Shown in pieces: positions 12,146 to 24,294 of a stretch of DNA of 64,000 nt (positions are counted from its first letter, which is position 1; every line of letters begins with the position of its first letter). The DNA is taken from contig OZ024857.1 of the NCBI GenBank assembly GCA_964017155.1, forward strand, positions 10,143,646 to 10,207,645, given 5' to 3'. Made by a program: the position numbers and the translations under genes. A model generated the notes under the pieces. It saw only the letters and a program-made list of their open reading frames with translations. It was not told the DNA's origin and ran no database searches. This DNA comes from Oasisia sp. SBJ-2009 (Eukaryota > Annelida > Polychaeta > Sabellida > Siboglinidae).

Positions 12146-14548
12146 GGCCCTAATATTGCTATGTACAAAACGTCGATTAGTAATGTATTCGCTTGGAAAG
12201 TGGAAAGATTAAGGCATCGTACCCGGCCTTCTGGTACATGCCAATAACGGGCCACAGTCTAACGACAGCCGCCCAGGGCATTGAGTGTAATGACTTCCCC
12301 TGGGAATACACACGTCAACGCATCCCTGGTGCAATTAGCCCATCGTCAACAATGATGTTCCATCAATCATTCCGAGCAGCCGAAATACACAACTTGCAAA
12401 TTGCACCAGTGTATTAAATAGGTAGAGCGCATTAACTAGGCTTAATATAACACTTGTAATGGTAACACATTACAGAAGGTTGTCTTAAAATACAGAATAG
12501 CCGACTAAGGATATTGCGGGTGTATTTGTTAGCATTTTTTGCCATATAATCTATGAGAACGGTCCTGCTAGGTACAGTTGCTGCCACCTAACGGGATATC
12601 CATGAGGCGTTCTTGCACCTAGTTGGCACTGTTCTGTTGACGTGTTTGACAGCGAATTGAACCATCGAAGCGGTGCCGTCACTGTCAGCGAATCGATCAC
12701 CGACGAGATAACGGACCGTGAACTGTGCACTTGCCAAGAATAACTCATTACGACGAGATGGCGAATCCGCCTAAAAGGTTCTCCAAATCAATCGTTCGCG
12801 TAGAGACAGCGAATTACAAACGCAATTAATCTTCCCGTCCGTGGTCTTGCCGCGGTGACAAACCCCGGTGTTTTATTGACAAAAGGAGAACAAAGACTCC
12901 GATGTGCGGGCGTTCAATAACTTTCAATCATCGCCATCACGCGAACGTCGCTGCGTTAACGCGAGATCGAGATAATGGCTGGCGTAAAGTCTGCAAACGG
13001 ATATTAATCGTGGTGAGATCCACTGAATGTGGGCGCTAACGATATCAGCGAGGCGAATACAGAAACAACGATGACACCACGGCATGATTTGCTTCGCGTC
13101 TGTATGCAAAGCGGTAGTATTTCGTGTGTGTAATCACGCAGCGGACGTGTTTCTGCAGTTAAGCTACACGTATATAGAACGCGATGGTCAATGACACCGT
13201 TCAGACATGTTCCACGGACAGAAATTGTACTTGTAGCTCAGCAAGGACATAACCATTGAACTATAACAACTGCATTTTGTGGTTTTCATTAAATAAGTTG
13301 TCTTTAAGTGTAGCTAAAAAACTATATGTTGTTCGCAAACTACAAACTATGGCATTGGTTCAAGGATCGATATGACTTGTCCAATAAGAGTATTGATAGA
13401 GTATACGAGAGTAACCTTTAGGCGTCTTGATCGATATAGAAATGTTCAATAACCGTATTGGTAGAGTATACGAGAGTAACCATTAGGTATCTTGATCGAT
13501 TGTAGGTTCAGTTGGAAGGCGCACTTAGTACGACGAAATTCAAAGTGTCAAAAACGATTGATATTATGTACAGAGCAAGATATGCACTTGATAACAAAAC
13601 GATACTGTTCGTATTATATCTCCATTGTTTCTCCTTTGTATGTCATACCGCTGTGAAATCTTGACCAGCATTTATAAAACGGTTCACAGTGGGTTTTTAA
13701 CATACAAATGACCTAATCAGGTTATTTTGCAATGATACTTTGTTATGTCATACTAATTCAGTATTTTGAATAAATATAAAATATATAAATGTAGATAACA
13801 CTGTATAAATTATGATATGTTGGGGAAATGATTATGAAGTACAACATTTCTTTCTTCCCCTGTTTCCGGGCGTAAATGTTTATATTATTATGCAATGTGT
13901 GCGGTTGCTTTGTTTGTATTTTCCACTTAAAACTAAATAAACCACCAGTACACAGAGAAGACGAGATGATGGTCGATTGACCAGGTCTGTCAGGGAGTAA
14001 AGAGTACAGCGCTTTGAGCAATCCTGAGCATTTGACACTGCGCTATATAAGAATTTATAGTTTTACCTTTTACCGATCAGTCAGTATCAATCAGTAATAA
14101 CTTACATGTGCGTGCTTTAGATACACATAGCAGTGGCGAGCAGATGCTCTTTTGGAATTATTATAGAAATAACAAGTCCTCTGTATTGTTCTGGTCAGTC
14201 ATTTGTATCGTTCACTATGGACATGATGAGATGCCATACCTTTAGTGAACATGTTTGACCTTGTTTGTCCTACTAGCTTGTCAATCGAGTAACCAATCGT
14301 TCGAGTTCACGTACACTTCTGCTTGTAACTTCCGGAAGATGACACTACAAGACGTTGATATCGTCCTCGTTGAGCCTATGCGTGGGCACATCAAAAGGTC
14401 AGCCGCGTGAACAAAAGTAAACAAAACACCGAGAACTATCTCGGACGGTTAAGCACATTTTTGGACTCTCGATAAGCCAGTGTGATGACCCCACTTTTCC
14501 TCTTTTTCAATATTTTGAAATATAATAAACCACTGTTCTTTGTTTCAG
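12146..14548. other. Non-coding, probable 5' intron or upstream flank of the ankyrin gene
   Basis: No exon is recognised. It contains a two-copy repeat at about 13376-13500 (sharing 'gagtatacgagagtaacc' and 'cttgatcgat') and a SINE 3' tail near 14.0 kb. The ankyrin exon at 14549 needs upstream exons in phase 0; I could not find them here. Confidence 0.4.
13977..14080 (+). repeat. SINE family 2, 3' tail fragment
   Basis: 'cagggagtaaagagtacagc' then 'gctttgagcaatcctgagc' and 'tgcgctatataagaattta'. This matches the tail of the fuller copy at 32099-32404 and the inverted copy at 41935-42115. The AGCGCTTTGAG...GCGCTATATAA tail is shared by many animal SINEs and their partner LINEs. Confidence 0.65.
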
Positions 14549-14678
14549 ACGGCGTTCAGCTACGCGTGTGCCAATGGCTTCATGCCGATCCTTGAGCTAC
14601 TCGCCAATGTAGAGGAAGTCGACCCGAACCTAGCGGACAACGACGGAAACACGTCTCTGATATTCGCCGCACAAGCAG
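14549..14678 (+). CDS. ANKRD33-like ankyrin protein, internal exon (gene incomplete at 5' end)
   Basis: First of three recognisable exons of one gene. The acceptor is tttgtttcag before 14549 and the donor is gtatag after 14678. Translation starts in phase 0 (TAFSYACANGFMPILELLA) and gives an ankyrin repeat ending DNDGNTSLIFAAQAG, leaving phase 1. Vertebrate ANKRD33/ANKRD33B has an equivalent stretch, DSEGNTALITAAQAG, from memory. Ankyrin repeats are protein-binding folds; ANKRD33 is linked to photoreceptor gene regulation in vertebrates, which cannot be assumed here. Upstream exons were not found, so the start codon is unknown. Confidence 0.85.
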
Positions 14679-14868
14679 GTATAGAACAACACTGAGACTG
14701 GCTGCATCCGCTAGGGCAACGATTTGATAGTACACTGTATTCACATTATGTGAAATAGCTTGTATGCACAAACTCATCAGTGTAAGTGATTTCTCACAGG
14801 AACATGTGAGTGTCCGTATCACACACTCATGCACACAAACACAAATGCACTAGCAGGCATACACTCTC

Positions 14869-14869
14869 A

Positions 14870-14944
<75 letters not shown>
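14869..14944. repeat. (ACGC)n microsatellite, intronic
   Basis: ACGC tetramers directly preceding the hexamer array in the first visible intron of the ankyrin gene. Confidence 0.97.
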
Positions 14945-14946
14945 TC

Positions 14947-15488
14947 ACACGCACACGCACACGCACACGCACACGCACACGCACACGCACACGCACACGC
15001 ACACGCACACGCACACGCACACGCACACGCACACGCACACGCACACGCACACGCACACGCACACGCACACGCACACGCACACGCACACGCACACGCACAC
15101 GCACACGCACACGCACACGCACACGCACACGCACACGCACACGCACACGCACACGCACACGCACACGCACACGCACACGCACACGCACACGCACACGCAC
15201 ACGCACACGCACACGCACACGCACACGCACACGCACACGCACACGCACACGCACACGCACACGCACACGCACACGCACACGCACACGCACACGCACACGC
15301 ACACGCACACGCACACGCACACGCACACGCACACGCACACGCACACGCACACGCACACGCACACGCACACGCACACGCACACGCACACGCACACGCACAC
15401 GCACACGCACACGCACACGCACACGCACACGCACACGCACACGCACACGCACACGCACACGCACACGCACACGCACACGCACACGCAC
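14947..15488. repeat. Perfect (CACACG)n hexamer array, about 90 copies
   Basis: About 540 bp of CACACG with no visible interruption, inside the intron between ankyrin exons 14549-14678 and 15653-15793. The frames on both strands (Thr-His, Ala-His, Val-Arg, Cys-Val repeats) are artefacts. Alternating purine-pyrimidine sequence of this length can adopt Z-DNA. Assembly collapse or expansion is possible, so the true length is uncertain. Confidence 0.97.
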
Positions 15489-15652
15489 ACACAATGCACA
15501 TTGACATAACTTGTTTAGCTATCATCAGCACGGAAAAAAAACACTTTACCCAAGAGTCGATATTACTGACACGTTAGCTGTTCTCTTTTCCATGCTTTGT
15601 TATGAATTTTACAAATATGAAACTAACTCAGTGCTAACTCCACTGTGCGCAG

Positions 15653-15793
15653 GTCACGATGACGTAGTCAGTTTCCTGCTACATCAATTCCGGGGCATGC
15701 ACATAGACCACTGCAACCAGCACGGCTTCACGGCGCTGATGAAGGCGTCTATCCAAGGACGGACGCGATGTGCCAAACTGCTCCTGTTTGCCG
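15653..15793 (+). CDS. ANKRD33-like ankyrin protein, internal exon
   Basis: Acceptor ctgtgcgcag, donor gtgagg, 141 bp, entering and leaving in phase 1, which agrees with the exons on both sides. It encodes HDDVVSFLLHQFRGMHIDHC and then the repeat core HGFTALMKASIQGRTRCAKL. The match to ANKRD33B 'FGFTALMKAAMQGRTDC' is the strongest support for the family call. The exon ends FAG, and the next begins with the remaining codon of an alanine-asparagine-proline-asparagine turn typical of ankyrin repeats. Confidence 0.9.
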
Positions 15794-17393
15794 GTGAGGA
15801 GACAGTCTCAGAAACAACTGGATTTAATGTATAGGCTGCATGTTTCCGATGGTTCTCCTGTCGAACTATTGAATACTCTTTAAATAACCACCATAACATT
15901 TGAGTAGGAACACAGGATACATTTGTAAGCGTTAGTATATATTATTTTGTTATAATAGTTTTCACAGTCCAAGTGGCCGCCCGATTCGCATCACTGACTC
16001 CGATGTTAACACCCGCCGGTGTTCCAGATAAACATAAGCAATATAGGTTGATGCAACACGCACCGTCATTGGGAATAGTGCTATAAAACTAAACAAAATC
16101 TTACCATAATATTAATAATTGTGACATTTCTATAGCGCATACAACATTGACAGGTATAATAAATGAAATCATTTGGCATAATCACAAATGGGGACAGGCA
16201 AAAGTTGTCATTGGAACATTGAACCGCCGAGAGGTAATGGTGGAAAAGCAATTTCAAACATATATGTTTTTAGTTTTATAGCGCATGAAACTGTGCTCTG
16301 CAAACAGTATCGTTTTATAGACTGAACATTTTAGGAGTAAGGGTATGTATGAATATTAAATAATAAAAAAGCTTATAATAATTCGGTCTACCTAGATTGG
16401 TAAATGATTACTGAAATGTGATGTTGTCTTTTTGGAAACTAAATATTAATGTTAGTGCGTTGGTATAAAAGACAAGTACAACTGTAGTTTAGTAAGCGTA
16501 AACATTATATTATAATGATATCAGTACAAAAATACCCAACAAAGTGGGAACTGCTGTTAAACACACCCTTGATAAATGAAAAATCCAATCTCAATCCGCG
16601 TACAATGTACAGTATATTGCTACTACAGAAACATGCACGCCATCTAGTGAGTATCTCTGCATTTTGTACCGTAGGAACAGGGCAAGTGATTTTCATTTCC
16701 GGTCCGTTTTTGAGCGATACATAACGAGACCTTATTCAACTGGTCCCGACCTCGGTGTTCGAAAGCATGTTCAAAGTCAAAATTACTGCATGCGACATGA
16801 TGCATGGCTCGTTGTCTGAGTCGGCGGGACCGGATATTGAGTGAAAAGGGCAAAATAGCATAAAAAGGATATAGCGGAACACGATATACCTGCATTCGCT
16901 ATGACCGATCGGTCACCACACAGTGTCTCATAAGGTGGCGGCTCGATTCAATATGAACTGCGTTGCGTGCATTGCAAAATATTACATATGAGTGCATGTG
17001 TGTATTTCGTGCCTAAATCCTACATCACAGATGACACACTGCAAAAGTTGCAGTATTGAATTGCAAAACAAGACACGTTAGACCCTTCCTGCAACCTGGA
17101 CATACAAATATGAATTATTCTGATGAAAACAATTGGGTTACGCCCCCGTCCCACTGTCACATGTCAAGTCTTGGGACGTTTTGGTATTATATCTAACTAA
17201 TAATCTATTTTAACTATTCATTCTTATTTTTAAATGGTGTTTATCTACATGTATAAATTACATATTTATCAACTGTACATTCTACTCACGACGGCGTCGT
17301 CCCGATAGCTTTTTTTAAGGCTGTTTATCTGTATGTATCAACTACGTTTGTTTTTTTACCTGAAATAAACATATTCGTATTTCGTATTCGCAG
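15794..17393 (+). other. Intron of the ANKRD33-like gene
   Basis: AT-rich, about 1.6 kb, bounded by a gtgagg donor and a cgtattcgcag acceptor. No repeat family or nested gene was recognised. The short open frames have no motif. Confidence 0.75.
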
Positions 17394-17959
17394 GAGCCAA
17401 CCCCAATCGTCACGATTACGGCCGCGGCCTGTGCGCCGAGGAGTGGGCGAGGTTCTGCGGCCGACGCGCATGCGCCGACGCCATCGCCAAGTACATCCGC
17501 AGCAAGAAGTACTTCTTCACGAAGACGTTCATCCTGTCGAAGGACAAGTGGAGCAGTGAGCCGGACCTGGCGAAGACGGCGGCGCCGGTGGAGACGTCTC
17601 GTGGCGGCGGCAGCTGGATCCAGCGACACTTGAGCTTCAAGAAGAAGAAGACGACGGGCGGCCCGGAGAGTCCGTCGTCGCCCGGCTCGCTACAGAAGGC
17701 GACGCGGTGCGTGTCGTCGCCGGAGCTCGCCGGCACCGACGAGGCGCCGTCCGCCAACCTGCGCGCCGCCGCGCCCACCTCGACGAGGCGACCGTCCTGC
17801 ATCGACGGCGTCGTGCCGATGAACATCGCCAAGTGCCGGCGGGGCATGCGTGCTATGTGCGGGTCCGTGGTGGTCGAGGAGACCCCGGTCATCGAGCCGC
17901 CCAAGATCACGGAGACGGACTACGACCTGGAGAGGCAGGGCAACGTCGGCGTCGGCTGA
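17394..17959 (+). CDS. ANKRD33-like ankyrin protein, terminal exon
   Basis: 566 bp, phase 1 entry, stop TGA at 17957-17959. It begins ANPNRHDYGRGLCAEEWARF; the GRG-x(3)-EEWA pattern corresponds to RRG-MSPQEWATYTGR in ANKRD33B. After the last ankyrin repeat comes a basic linker (KKYFFTKTFILSKDKW), a lysine cluster FKKKKTTG, then a Ser/Pro/Ala-rich, probably disordered tail ending YDLERQGNVGVG. The three visible exons give about 278 residues. The exon is markedly GC-rich against its AT-rich introns, and shadow frames on both strands run through it. Confidence 0.9.
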
Positions 17960-18319
17960 CGTTGCTCGCGCCTCCTCACGGCAGGTCTCTTGGAAGAAAC
18001 GGCAAGGAGAGGTGGGCGATAAAAGAGGTTCTTGTCCGGAATAGGCTCCCGCCGAAATCGTGCCTCCGAACTGCGTGCTTGGCTACTCGGGTTGAGGGCG
18101 ATTTCTACGTTTCCCGTTGGTTGGAACTTACACGGAGTTTACACAAAACAATTGCACTATGTTTGCCTATTTTATGTTGCCTCAAGGAACTACGCGACCA
18201 GAGCTACAGTGCGCAAGCCTACCCCCTCCCCCCCCCCCCCCCCGGCCACACAAGTTATTACCTACAAGAGCGATGTTACTATGTGTATGTTTGAAGAGTT
18301 GGGTGTCGACAGCAATAAA
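17960..18319 (+). other. Probable 3' UTR with poly(A) signal
   Basis: AATAAA lies at 18314-18319, about 355 nt after the ankyrin stop codon. A C-rich run lies at about 18227-18243. The UTR end is inferred only from this signal. Confidence 0.5.
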
Positions 18320-18808
18320 CCCTAGTAGCCAGCCACCCGTAATTCGCACCAGTAAGACGGATAAGAGAAATCCATACGCTCGCATAGGAACCCGTACAAC
18401 TATCTATAAGGATGTATGTCCGCTTGTTTGCCGCATGCTCATAATTAACAAGCCGTGCCAACTCGAACCCATGCAATGGAACTCGCGAGATGTTGGTGCG
18501 GTTGAATCTGTTCAACTGTCACTAACACGATCGTTGATCACCGGACGCGGTTCGTTGAGAAAGAGTTACGTTATTCGTTTTAACATATTTACAAGTCAAT
18601 TCTCCTACTTTTCTTGCAACGTTTCGTTATTATCAGCGACTACCGCTAGATGGCGACACGATAGTCCTGCCCAGCGCTTTCACGGTAAGTGGTCACTGGA
18701 GATCGTCTCGATTGCCTGAGAGACGGTACAGGCTCTTACCTCCATCCCTGTTGTCGTGGGTTTACCTGATCTAAGTCACTTCTTTTAAACATTGATAATG
18801 AACGAAAC

Positions 18809-18810
<2 letters not shown>

Positions 18811-18888
<78 letters not shown>
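18811..18888. repeat. (TA)n microsatellite
   Basis: About 39 TA dinucleotides without interruption. The rest of 18320-19833 shows no supported gene. Confidence 0.97.
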
Positions 18889-18890
<2 letters not shown>

Positions 18891-19833
18891 GTTTTCTACT
18901 CATGTGAGACCATCATGTTTCAGTTTCACATGTAATCTGTAATCACTATTTGCGGTATATTTGTATTGTTGTTTCCGGGCTAATTCTCTGTCCTATTCTC
19001 GAATTCGCTTACGTGTAATAATTTCAGCTAATTTGAGCTTTCCTCAAATCGTGCAGTGAAGGCTTGCCGAACACATTTGTCGTTTACACAAACGTACTTG
19101 AATGAGACGTGAGTTGAGGCTTGTATTTCCTGGAGTCCAGTTAAATAACGTAATGTGTAATAACGTAATGTGTAATAACACTTGCTTATGCGCTTTGTCT
19201 AAATGAGGGACACAAGGAAATTTGAGTAATTCTCCTTTATATGATAACGTTTATACGTAGTTAGACACACGGACGTGTAAGGCTGCTGGCTGGCCACAGT
19301 AACCCGATTTGACCGGGTACCGTCTTTTTAACGTCAATTGTTTCAATGTATGTGACTGATTAAACTATTCCATACACATATTATTGTCTTGGTTATAAGT
19401 TATGTTCCATGATCGTATTTATTTAATGACAATTTCACTCATCATTTGTCTTGATAATTGAGGAACTGAGTCACGTGTCTAAATTTAAAAATAAAACGTA
19501 AAGCACGGCAGATTATCCGGTGGTAATGAGCGCTTCAACAGATTGTAACCAGACAAATTAAAAAGCATTCGGGTAAACGTTGAACGTGCTATTCGGACAA
19601 TACGTAATTACTAATGGTCGGAATGTAAAGACACATTTCTCGAAGATTCACGTGGAACAAACCAACAAATTCACAGATATCTGTCACGTATATTTGAGGC
19701 AAAATCATACATTGAACACAGACATATGAATATCGTCTTTACTCTGCGCTCACAACTGACCAGTGTCATTTGTAATTCGTCGTACTTTCCACTTGCTCGA
19801 CGACCTACACACGTGCAGCATTGTGGCCTGTGC

Positions 19834-20092
19834 CTACGGGCCTGTGTACCGCCAGAACGTCGTATTCTGGTTGGCCGTGAACCCCCAGTGGCTGCGTACG
19901 ACCTTCTGTTCGGCTGTCGTAGCTCTCACGGTCTCGTCTGCGCCGACCACGATGCCGACCTGACTTCCGTCCGCGGCCACGTCTCCACGCTCGCTCGACT
20001 CGACGTTGGTCCACGAGGTGCTGTTCATCAGAACGGCTGACTTCGGGTTCGCCCACTCCTCCGCCCCAATGGGACTCCACAGGTACGTGTAC
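19834..20092 (-). CDS. Secreted protein of unknown family, exon 3 (terminal)
   Basis: Minus-strand terminal exon with stop TAG at 19834-19836 and acceptor ccattgccag just above 20092. It opens with the single base needed to complete the AG left by exon 2, giving Arg, and continues YTYLWSPIGAEEWANPKSAV. It ends HWGFTANQNTTFWRYTGP. Two N-glycosylation sequons are seen (NST at about residue 104, NTT at about 157). The mature region has no cysteines, several tryptophans and no transmembrane segment. I do not recognise the family. See exons 2 and 1 for the rest. Confidence 0.7.
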
Positions 20093-20589
20093 CTGGCAAT
20101 GGGACAAACATATAGGACTAACTAGATGGCGACTTTATTTCAACAAGCTCCCATTTTCTTGTGGAATTATGGGAAATGTAGACCCGGATATTAAAGACAG
20201 TTCGTTTAATTCACTACTCGAAATTGTTTCATTGGCTATAATTAATTGTTATTTAATTCGACTTCTTTTTTTAGCGTGAACACGTATACATATGATTTGT
20301 TTATCTATACCCTGCCGAGTTCTGGAAATTTGCTATACGTGCCCTTAGGCAAGGTAAATGCAACGAGTAGGACACGATACCTACGATTCAAACACAAGTA
20401 CCTTTCAAAATGTTGGGGGAAGTGGGCGGTGTTCAAAATTACGAAACATTGCCGTTTGTACAAATTCGACGTCATTGGCCAATACTTATGACGTCAACGT
20501 GTTATTAAATTTGGTATTAGGATTATAAATATTATATTACAAAATGAGGAGCCGATCATTTCGAATAAACATATACAAGAAGTCGCAAG

Positions 20590-20880
20590 TATGGAAAACC
20601 AATTAATAAGTTTTGTAAGTAGTCATCAATGCTTACGCATACGCTTTCTACCCGAGAGGCATAAGAGCCTGGAACCTACTCCCCCAGAAGTCATAAGCAT
20701 ACCGACACTGGCCCATTCCAACAAACCCTTAGTACCATCCACCTTGTTGCTCCAGCCCACCTCACCAGACTATAGCTTAAAATTAGATACACACACTGTT
20801 TTTACTCGGCACAAATTACTACACTTCTTTACACAGTTACTTGTACATTTACATTTTTGTTGGTCTTCTTCTAAATTCAG
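20590..20880 (+). pseudogene. LINE ORF2 C-terminal remnant (weak)
   Basis: One frame reads AYAFYPRGIRAWNLLPQKS, resembling the FFPR-x-IR-x-WN-x-LP motif near the end of many LINE reverse-transcriptase ORFs. It lies in the second intron of the minus-strand secreted gene. Stops and frame changes show it is dead. Element clade is not assigned. Confidence 0.45.
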
Positions 20881-21065
20881 TTTCAAGTTCAAGCATCTTT
20901 AGCGCTGCGCACCGCACCGCGAAACTCCTATGTTAGCCCCAGAAGTGCGTGGAGTCCGAAGACCAAACGTAAGTGGCGCCCTCTGACGGATAATTGTGAA
21001 AACACGTTAGATGCGATCCCCGAAAAAAATCTAATTTCTAGTACTAGTTATCTACAGCACTCGGT

Positions 21066-21328
21066 AGGGTTCTATTAACAGACTAGTTTGTATATATTGT
21101 GGTTACAACGTATTGATCGTAAGAAGTTTCGCTGGAATCTTAAAAAAACATCTAAGCCAAGACGACCTTTCTATGCTGACACTGAGGGTGGTCACTGCCA
21201 CGGTGCTTGTCATCCAGCTTGTCCCAAATTGAGACGGGACCAACATTGACGTGATTCTCCGATTCACGAGGGATACACGGTCGCCAATGTTGAGAGCTAG
21301 GTTTAACAACAAATATACCATGTAGGCC
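21066..21328 (-). repeat. tRNA-derived SINE family 1, inverted partial copy
   Basis: Reverse-complement relative of the fuller copy at 30139-30492. Shared phrases include 'gggttctattaa', 'gtgattctccgattcacgag' and 'aaattgagacggg'. The tRNA-like head is missing. It sits in the second intron of the minus-strand secreted gene. Confidence 0.75.
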
Positions 21329-21447
21329 GTGACCTGGTATAGAAACTGGGCCGCCGGCGTGCCAGACGGATGTACTAACTACACTATCCTGTTTTTATGG
21401 AAACAGGGACTTTTTCAGAACGACCGAGGTTTAGCCGCACTAGTTAC

Positions 21448-21638
21448 CTGTGTGGCACCGTGGCGCCGGCCTTCTCAATCATCTCCGCCACGAACACGTT
21501 GCTCTTATCAGTGTCCAGGCCGTATCTGTGAGCCGCCATGAACGCCCACTCGTGGCTTTGTTCTTCCGTCTCCGCGTTCCTGGCTATCTTCTCGTTCACG
21601 GACACAGTCTGACCGCCGGGCCCCGGTGCAGCCGGCGG
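21448..21638 (-). CDS. Secreted protein of unknown family, exon 2
   Basis: Acceptor tcttcctgtcag above 21638 and donor GTAACT below 21448; 191 bp, entering phase 0 and leaving phase 2, matching both neighbours. It starts with a Pro/Gly-rich segment (PPAAPGPGGQTVSVNEKIAR), then an acidic stretch and EWAFMAAHRYGLDTDKSN, ending AEMIEKAGATVPH. It is GC-rich relative to its introns, like the other real exons in this window. No conserved domain is recognised. Confidence 0.7.
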
Positions 21639-22035
21639 CTGACAGGAAGACCGACACAGTAGAACAGAAATGGGTGGAAACAGTGATTGGGATTTAAAGT
21701 AAACGTCCGATCAACTCTGTGACATTAAGCGACGTTAACTGTTGCCACTATTGAGTTCGATTTATTTGCTTTGGTAATGACAATTATCATAACCCGTGAT
21801 CGTGGTAAATGTCGGTAATACCTTAATTATGGAGACTGGGTTGTAGCGGGTAACAATCTAAATGAAAATGCGTTTAAACACACATAAAATACATTTTAAT
21901 TGGGAGATATATTACATGTTTCAGCTGACCTGTGCGAAGTGCATGATAAATGACACAATCATCAAACCGACCAAAACAACAAGAAACGACCACGTAAATA
22001 CAAGTATGATTTACTCACAAGTACGGTTTACTCAC

Positions 22036-22086
22036 ACAGGTAAAGCCGACTGCCACGCAGCTCATAAACAGCACGAGAGACCGCAT
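22036..22086 (-). CDS. Secreted protein of unknown family, exon 1 with signal peptide
   Basis: ATG at 22084-22086 begins MRSLVLFMSCVAVGFTC, a compact hydrophobic signal peptide. It ends exactly at a consensus donor (TGT|GTGAGT) in phase 0, the phase exon 2 needs. The three exons (51 + 191 + 259 bp) give 166 residues plus stop. A secreted, probably N-glycosylated protein of about 150 mature residues is inferred. An open frame extends upstream of this ATG, but the signal peptide plus donor favours this start. Function is unknown. Confidence 0.65.
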
Positions 22087-22342
22087 TGTTCGTGTCCAGA
22101 CGTCGACTGAAGTAGCCACGTCCCGCTTCGTTTCTCTAAATCCTCCCGCTCGTCGTCGCAAAATACATGTCGCGCAGTGCTGGTTTTGTGCACACGTCAT
22201 CCGTGACGAATTTACACGCAACTCGACTGACAGGGTGAAAAAGTTGTCGTACGTCATAGCTGTCCGTGGGCAGCTACTGCTGCTGTTTGATTTAGTGGGT
22301 TTTTACACAAAAAGCTGTTCATCACGTTAAACATTGTGTCTG

Positions 22343-22630
<288 letters not shown>

Positions 22631-22631
<1 letters not shown>

Positions 22632-23935
22632 AAAGAAGAAAGACTAAGGTTAAGAACAAAGAGAAGTCCAGAGGAATGGTTATATTACCATGATGTCCAA
22701 GGGGTGACGGAAGCAATAGAGCGTATCCTAAAACATCACGATATAGCATCATCTGTCAGACCACACAGAAACCTTAGACAAATACTAGTGCATCCAAGGC
22801 CGACTTTGATTGAGCTACGCGCGTAACACGAGCAACCCGCGTACCAATCGAACATCCAAGACCACTTGCTCACTTGACCCTTCTTGAGATAGGTGAATCT
22901 TAAAGGCCGCTATCCGAGGCAATCGCGCTTTGGAGAGGATTCACTCGAGTAACTGACGTCATTAGCAGTGACAGTCAATAGGGAACGTAGGCCACAGTGG
23001 CGTAGCCTGAGGGGAGCAGGGGTCCACCCCCCAATCCCGGAAATAAATTAGGATGGTGGCGAACGGAGGCCCAATAACTGGCTGCCTGATTCAACAGTCT
23101 CAAATTCCTTCTGTCTATCGGTTTTTTTCCATTCTTCTCCCACTCTCTCTAGGTCATTTTAATGCAATCCCCATCGCAATTTCGGTCTTCCTCGCCTCAA
23201 TTTCTCTTCCACTTTCTAGGCATCTGCTCTCTATGACAGATTTTCGTCTCACATTTTTTCTGCATGACCAGCCCATGTTCTCCTCACCAATTTCTTCTTA
23301 AAATATTCCTTCACTCCAACTTCCACTCTTATTTAATCCGTTTTCTATCATCAGCTCTCTAAACTCCCAATATTTTTTTTTTTTTTGTCTTTAAACAGTT
23401 TATTCGGTGCATCATATATATATACAAAGTAAAAGCCATAAGGCCCGAATAAACAACGGGTGTATGCATACACAAACATGGCGCAAAAGCGTAGTGACAA
23501 GGTACCGGTGTATAATATAAAGTATAACCTGATGCTGTTTGCATGGGTTCGTTCCACAACCTGTATAATATTTTTCAAAATTTATAATAAAAAATTAATT
23601 AAAAAATTTCAATAAAAAAAATTCAATAATTGTTCTCAAAAAAAAAAAAATATTATTCTTACCAGGTTGTTTTTCGCAAACCTGGACCTTCTCCTGTTGT
23701 TTCTCTGTTCGTGCCATCGTCTCTAGTGCATTCATGTATGCCGGGGTAACATACGTGCTGAGCACATTTACATATGCATTAATGTGACTACAGTTTATAA
23801 ATTATAATTTAAGACTAAGAAGATGAACATCACAATGTTCACACTGAACAACTGATTACTTTATTTAATTTATTTACATAAGGGTTTATTTTCGTGAACA
23901 CGATCAGTTGTATATTACTCTCGTGGTACTGCGTG
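22631..23935. other. Non-coding stretch with transposon-end-like motif
   Basis: 'cagtggcgtagcctgagggg' near 22994 resembles the start of many hAT-type non-autonomous elements, but no matching inverted end was found. Poly-T and poly-A runs occur at about 23371 and 23640. No gene is seen. Confidence 0.35.
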
Positions 23936-24294
23936 CGCAGCGGAAACCGAATACCACGTTAGGGTTACGCGAGAAACCCGAGTAGGCCAAACAAATGCAA
24001 GACCGACAGTGTGTACCAAATCCCATGTAAGACCTGCAATATGTATTACATCGGTGAAACAGGAAGAGCATTTGGCACGAGACTAGATGAACACAAAAAA
24101 GAAGTTGAAACCATGTTATAACAACTCGACGTTTCACTCGGGAGACAAGAACATGCTCGACAAACGTAGCACACAAATCGGCAACAGCAGACCATGCGGA
24201 CAGACATCACTGTGTGATAGACTGGGAGGGAGCGAAAGTGGTGGATAGAGAGACGAACAGGTGTGCGCACTGGATAAAAGTAGCCATCTGGATT
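23936..24294 (+). pseudogene. Penelope-like element, GIY-YIG endonuclease region, left part
   Basis: In frame with codon starts near 24003, the sequence reads VYQIPCKTCNMYYIGETGRA, the GIY-YIG motif (here YYIGETGR) of Penelope-like retroelement endonucleases. After an early frame break it continues with ATADHADRHHCVIDWEGAKV and ends IKVAIWI. The element is 5'-truncated (reverse transcriptase absent). It is interrupted at 24294 by a DNA transposon and continues at 28262. Confidence 0.85.
24292..24294. repeat. Target-site duplication ATT, left copy
   Basis: ATT here and ATT at 28259-28261 flank TAGTCCGGC...GCCGGACTA. Deleting 24295-28261 leaves 'gccatctggattaggaagac', an open Penelope frame reading AIWIRK, which independently supports this boundary. 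Confidence 0.9.

Noticed and set aside
14810..15577. Five long overlapping frames of two-residue repeats
   Set aside because: All arise from the CACACG array in an intron.
17416..18294. Frames of 95-195 codons overlapping the ankyrin terminal exon
   Set aside because: Shadows of the GC-rich exon; the phase-consistent frame gives the ANKRD33-like match.
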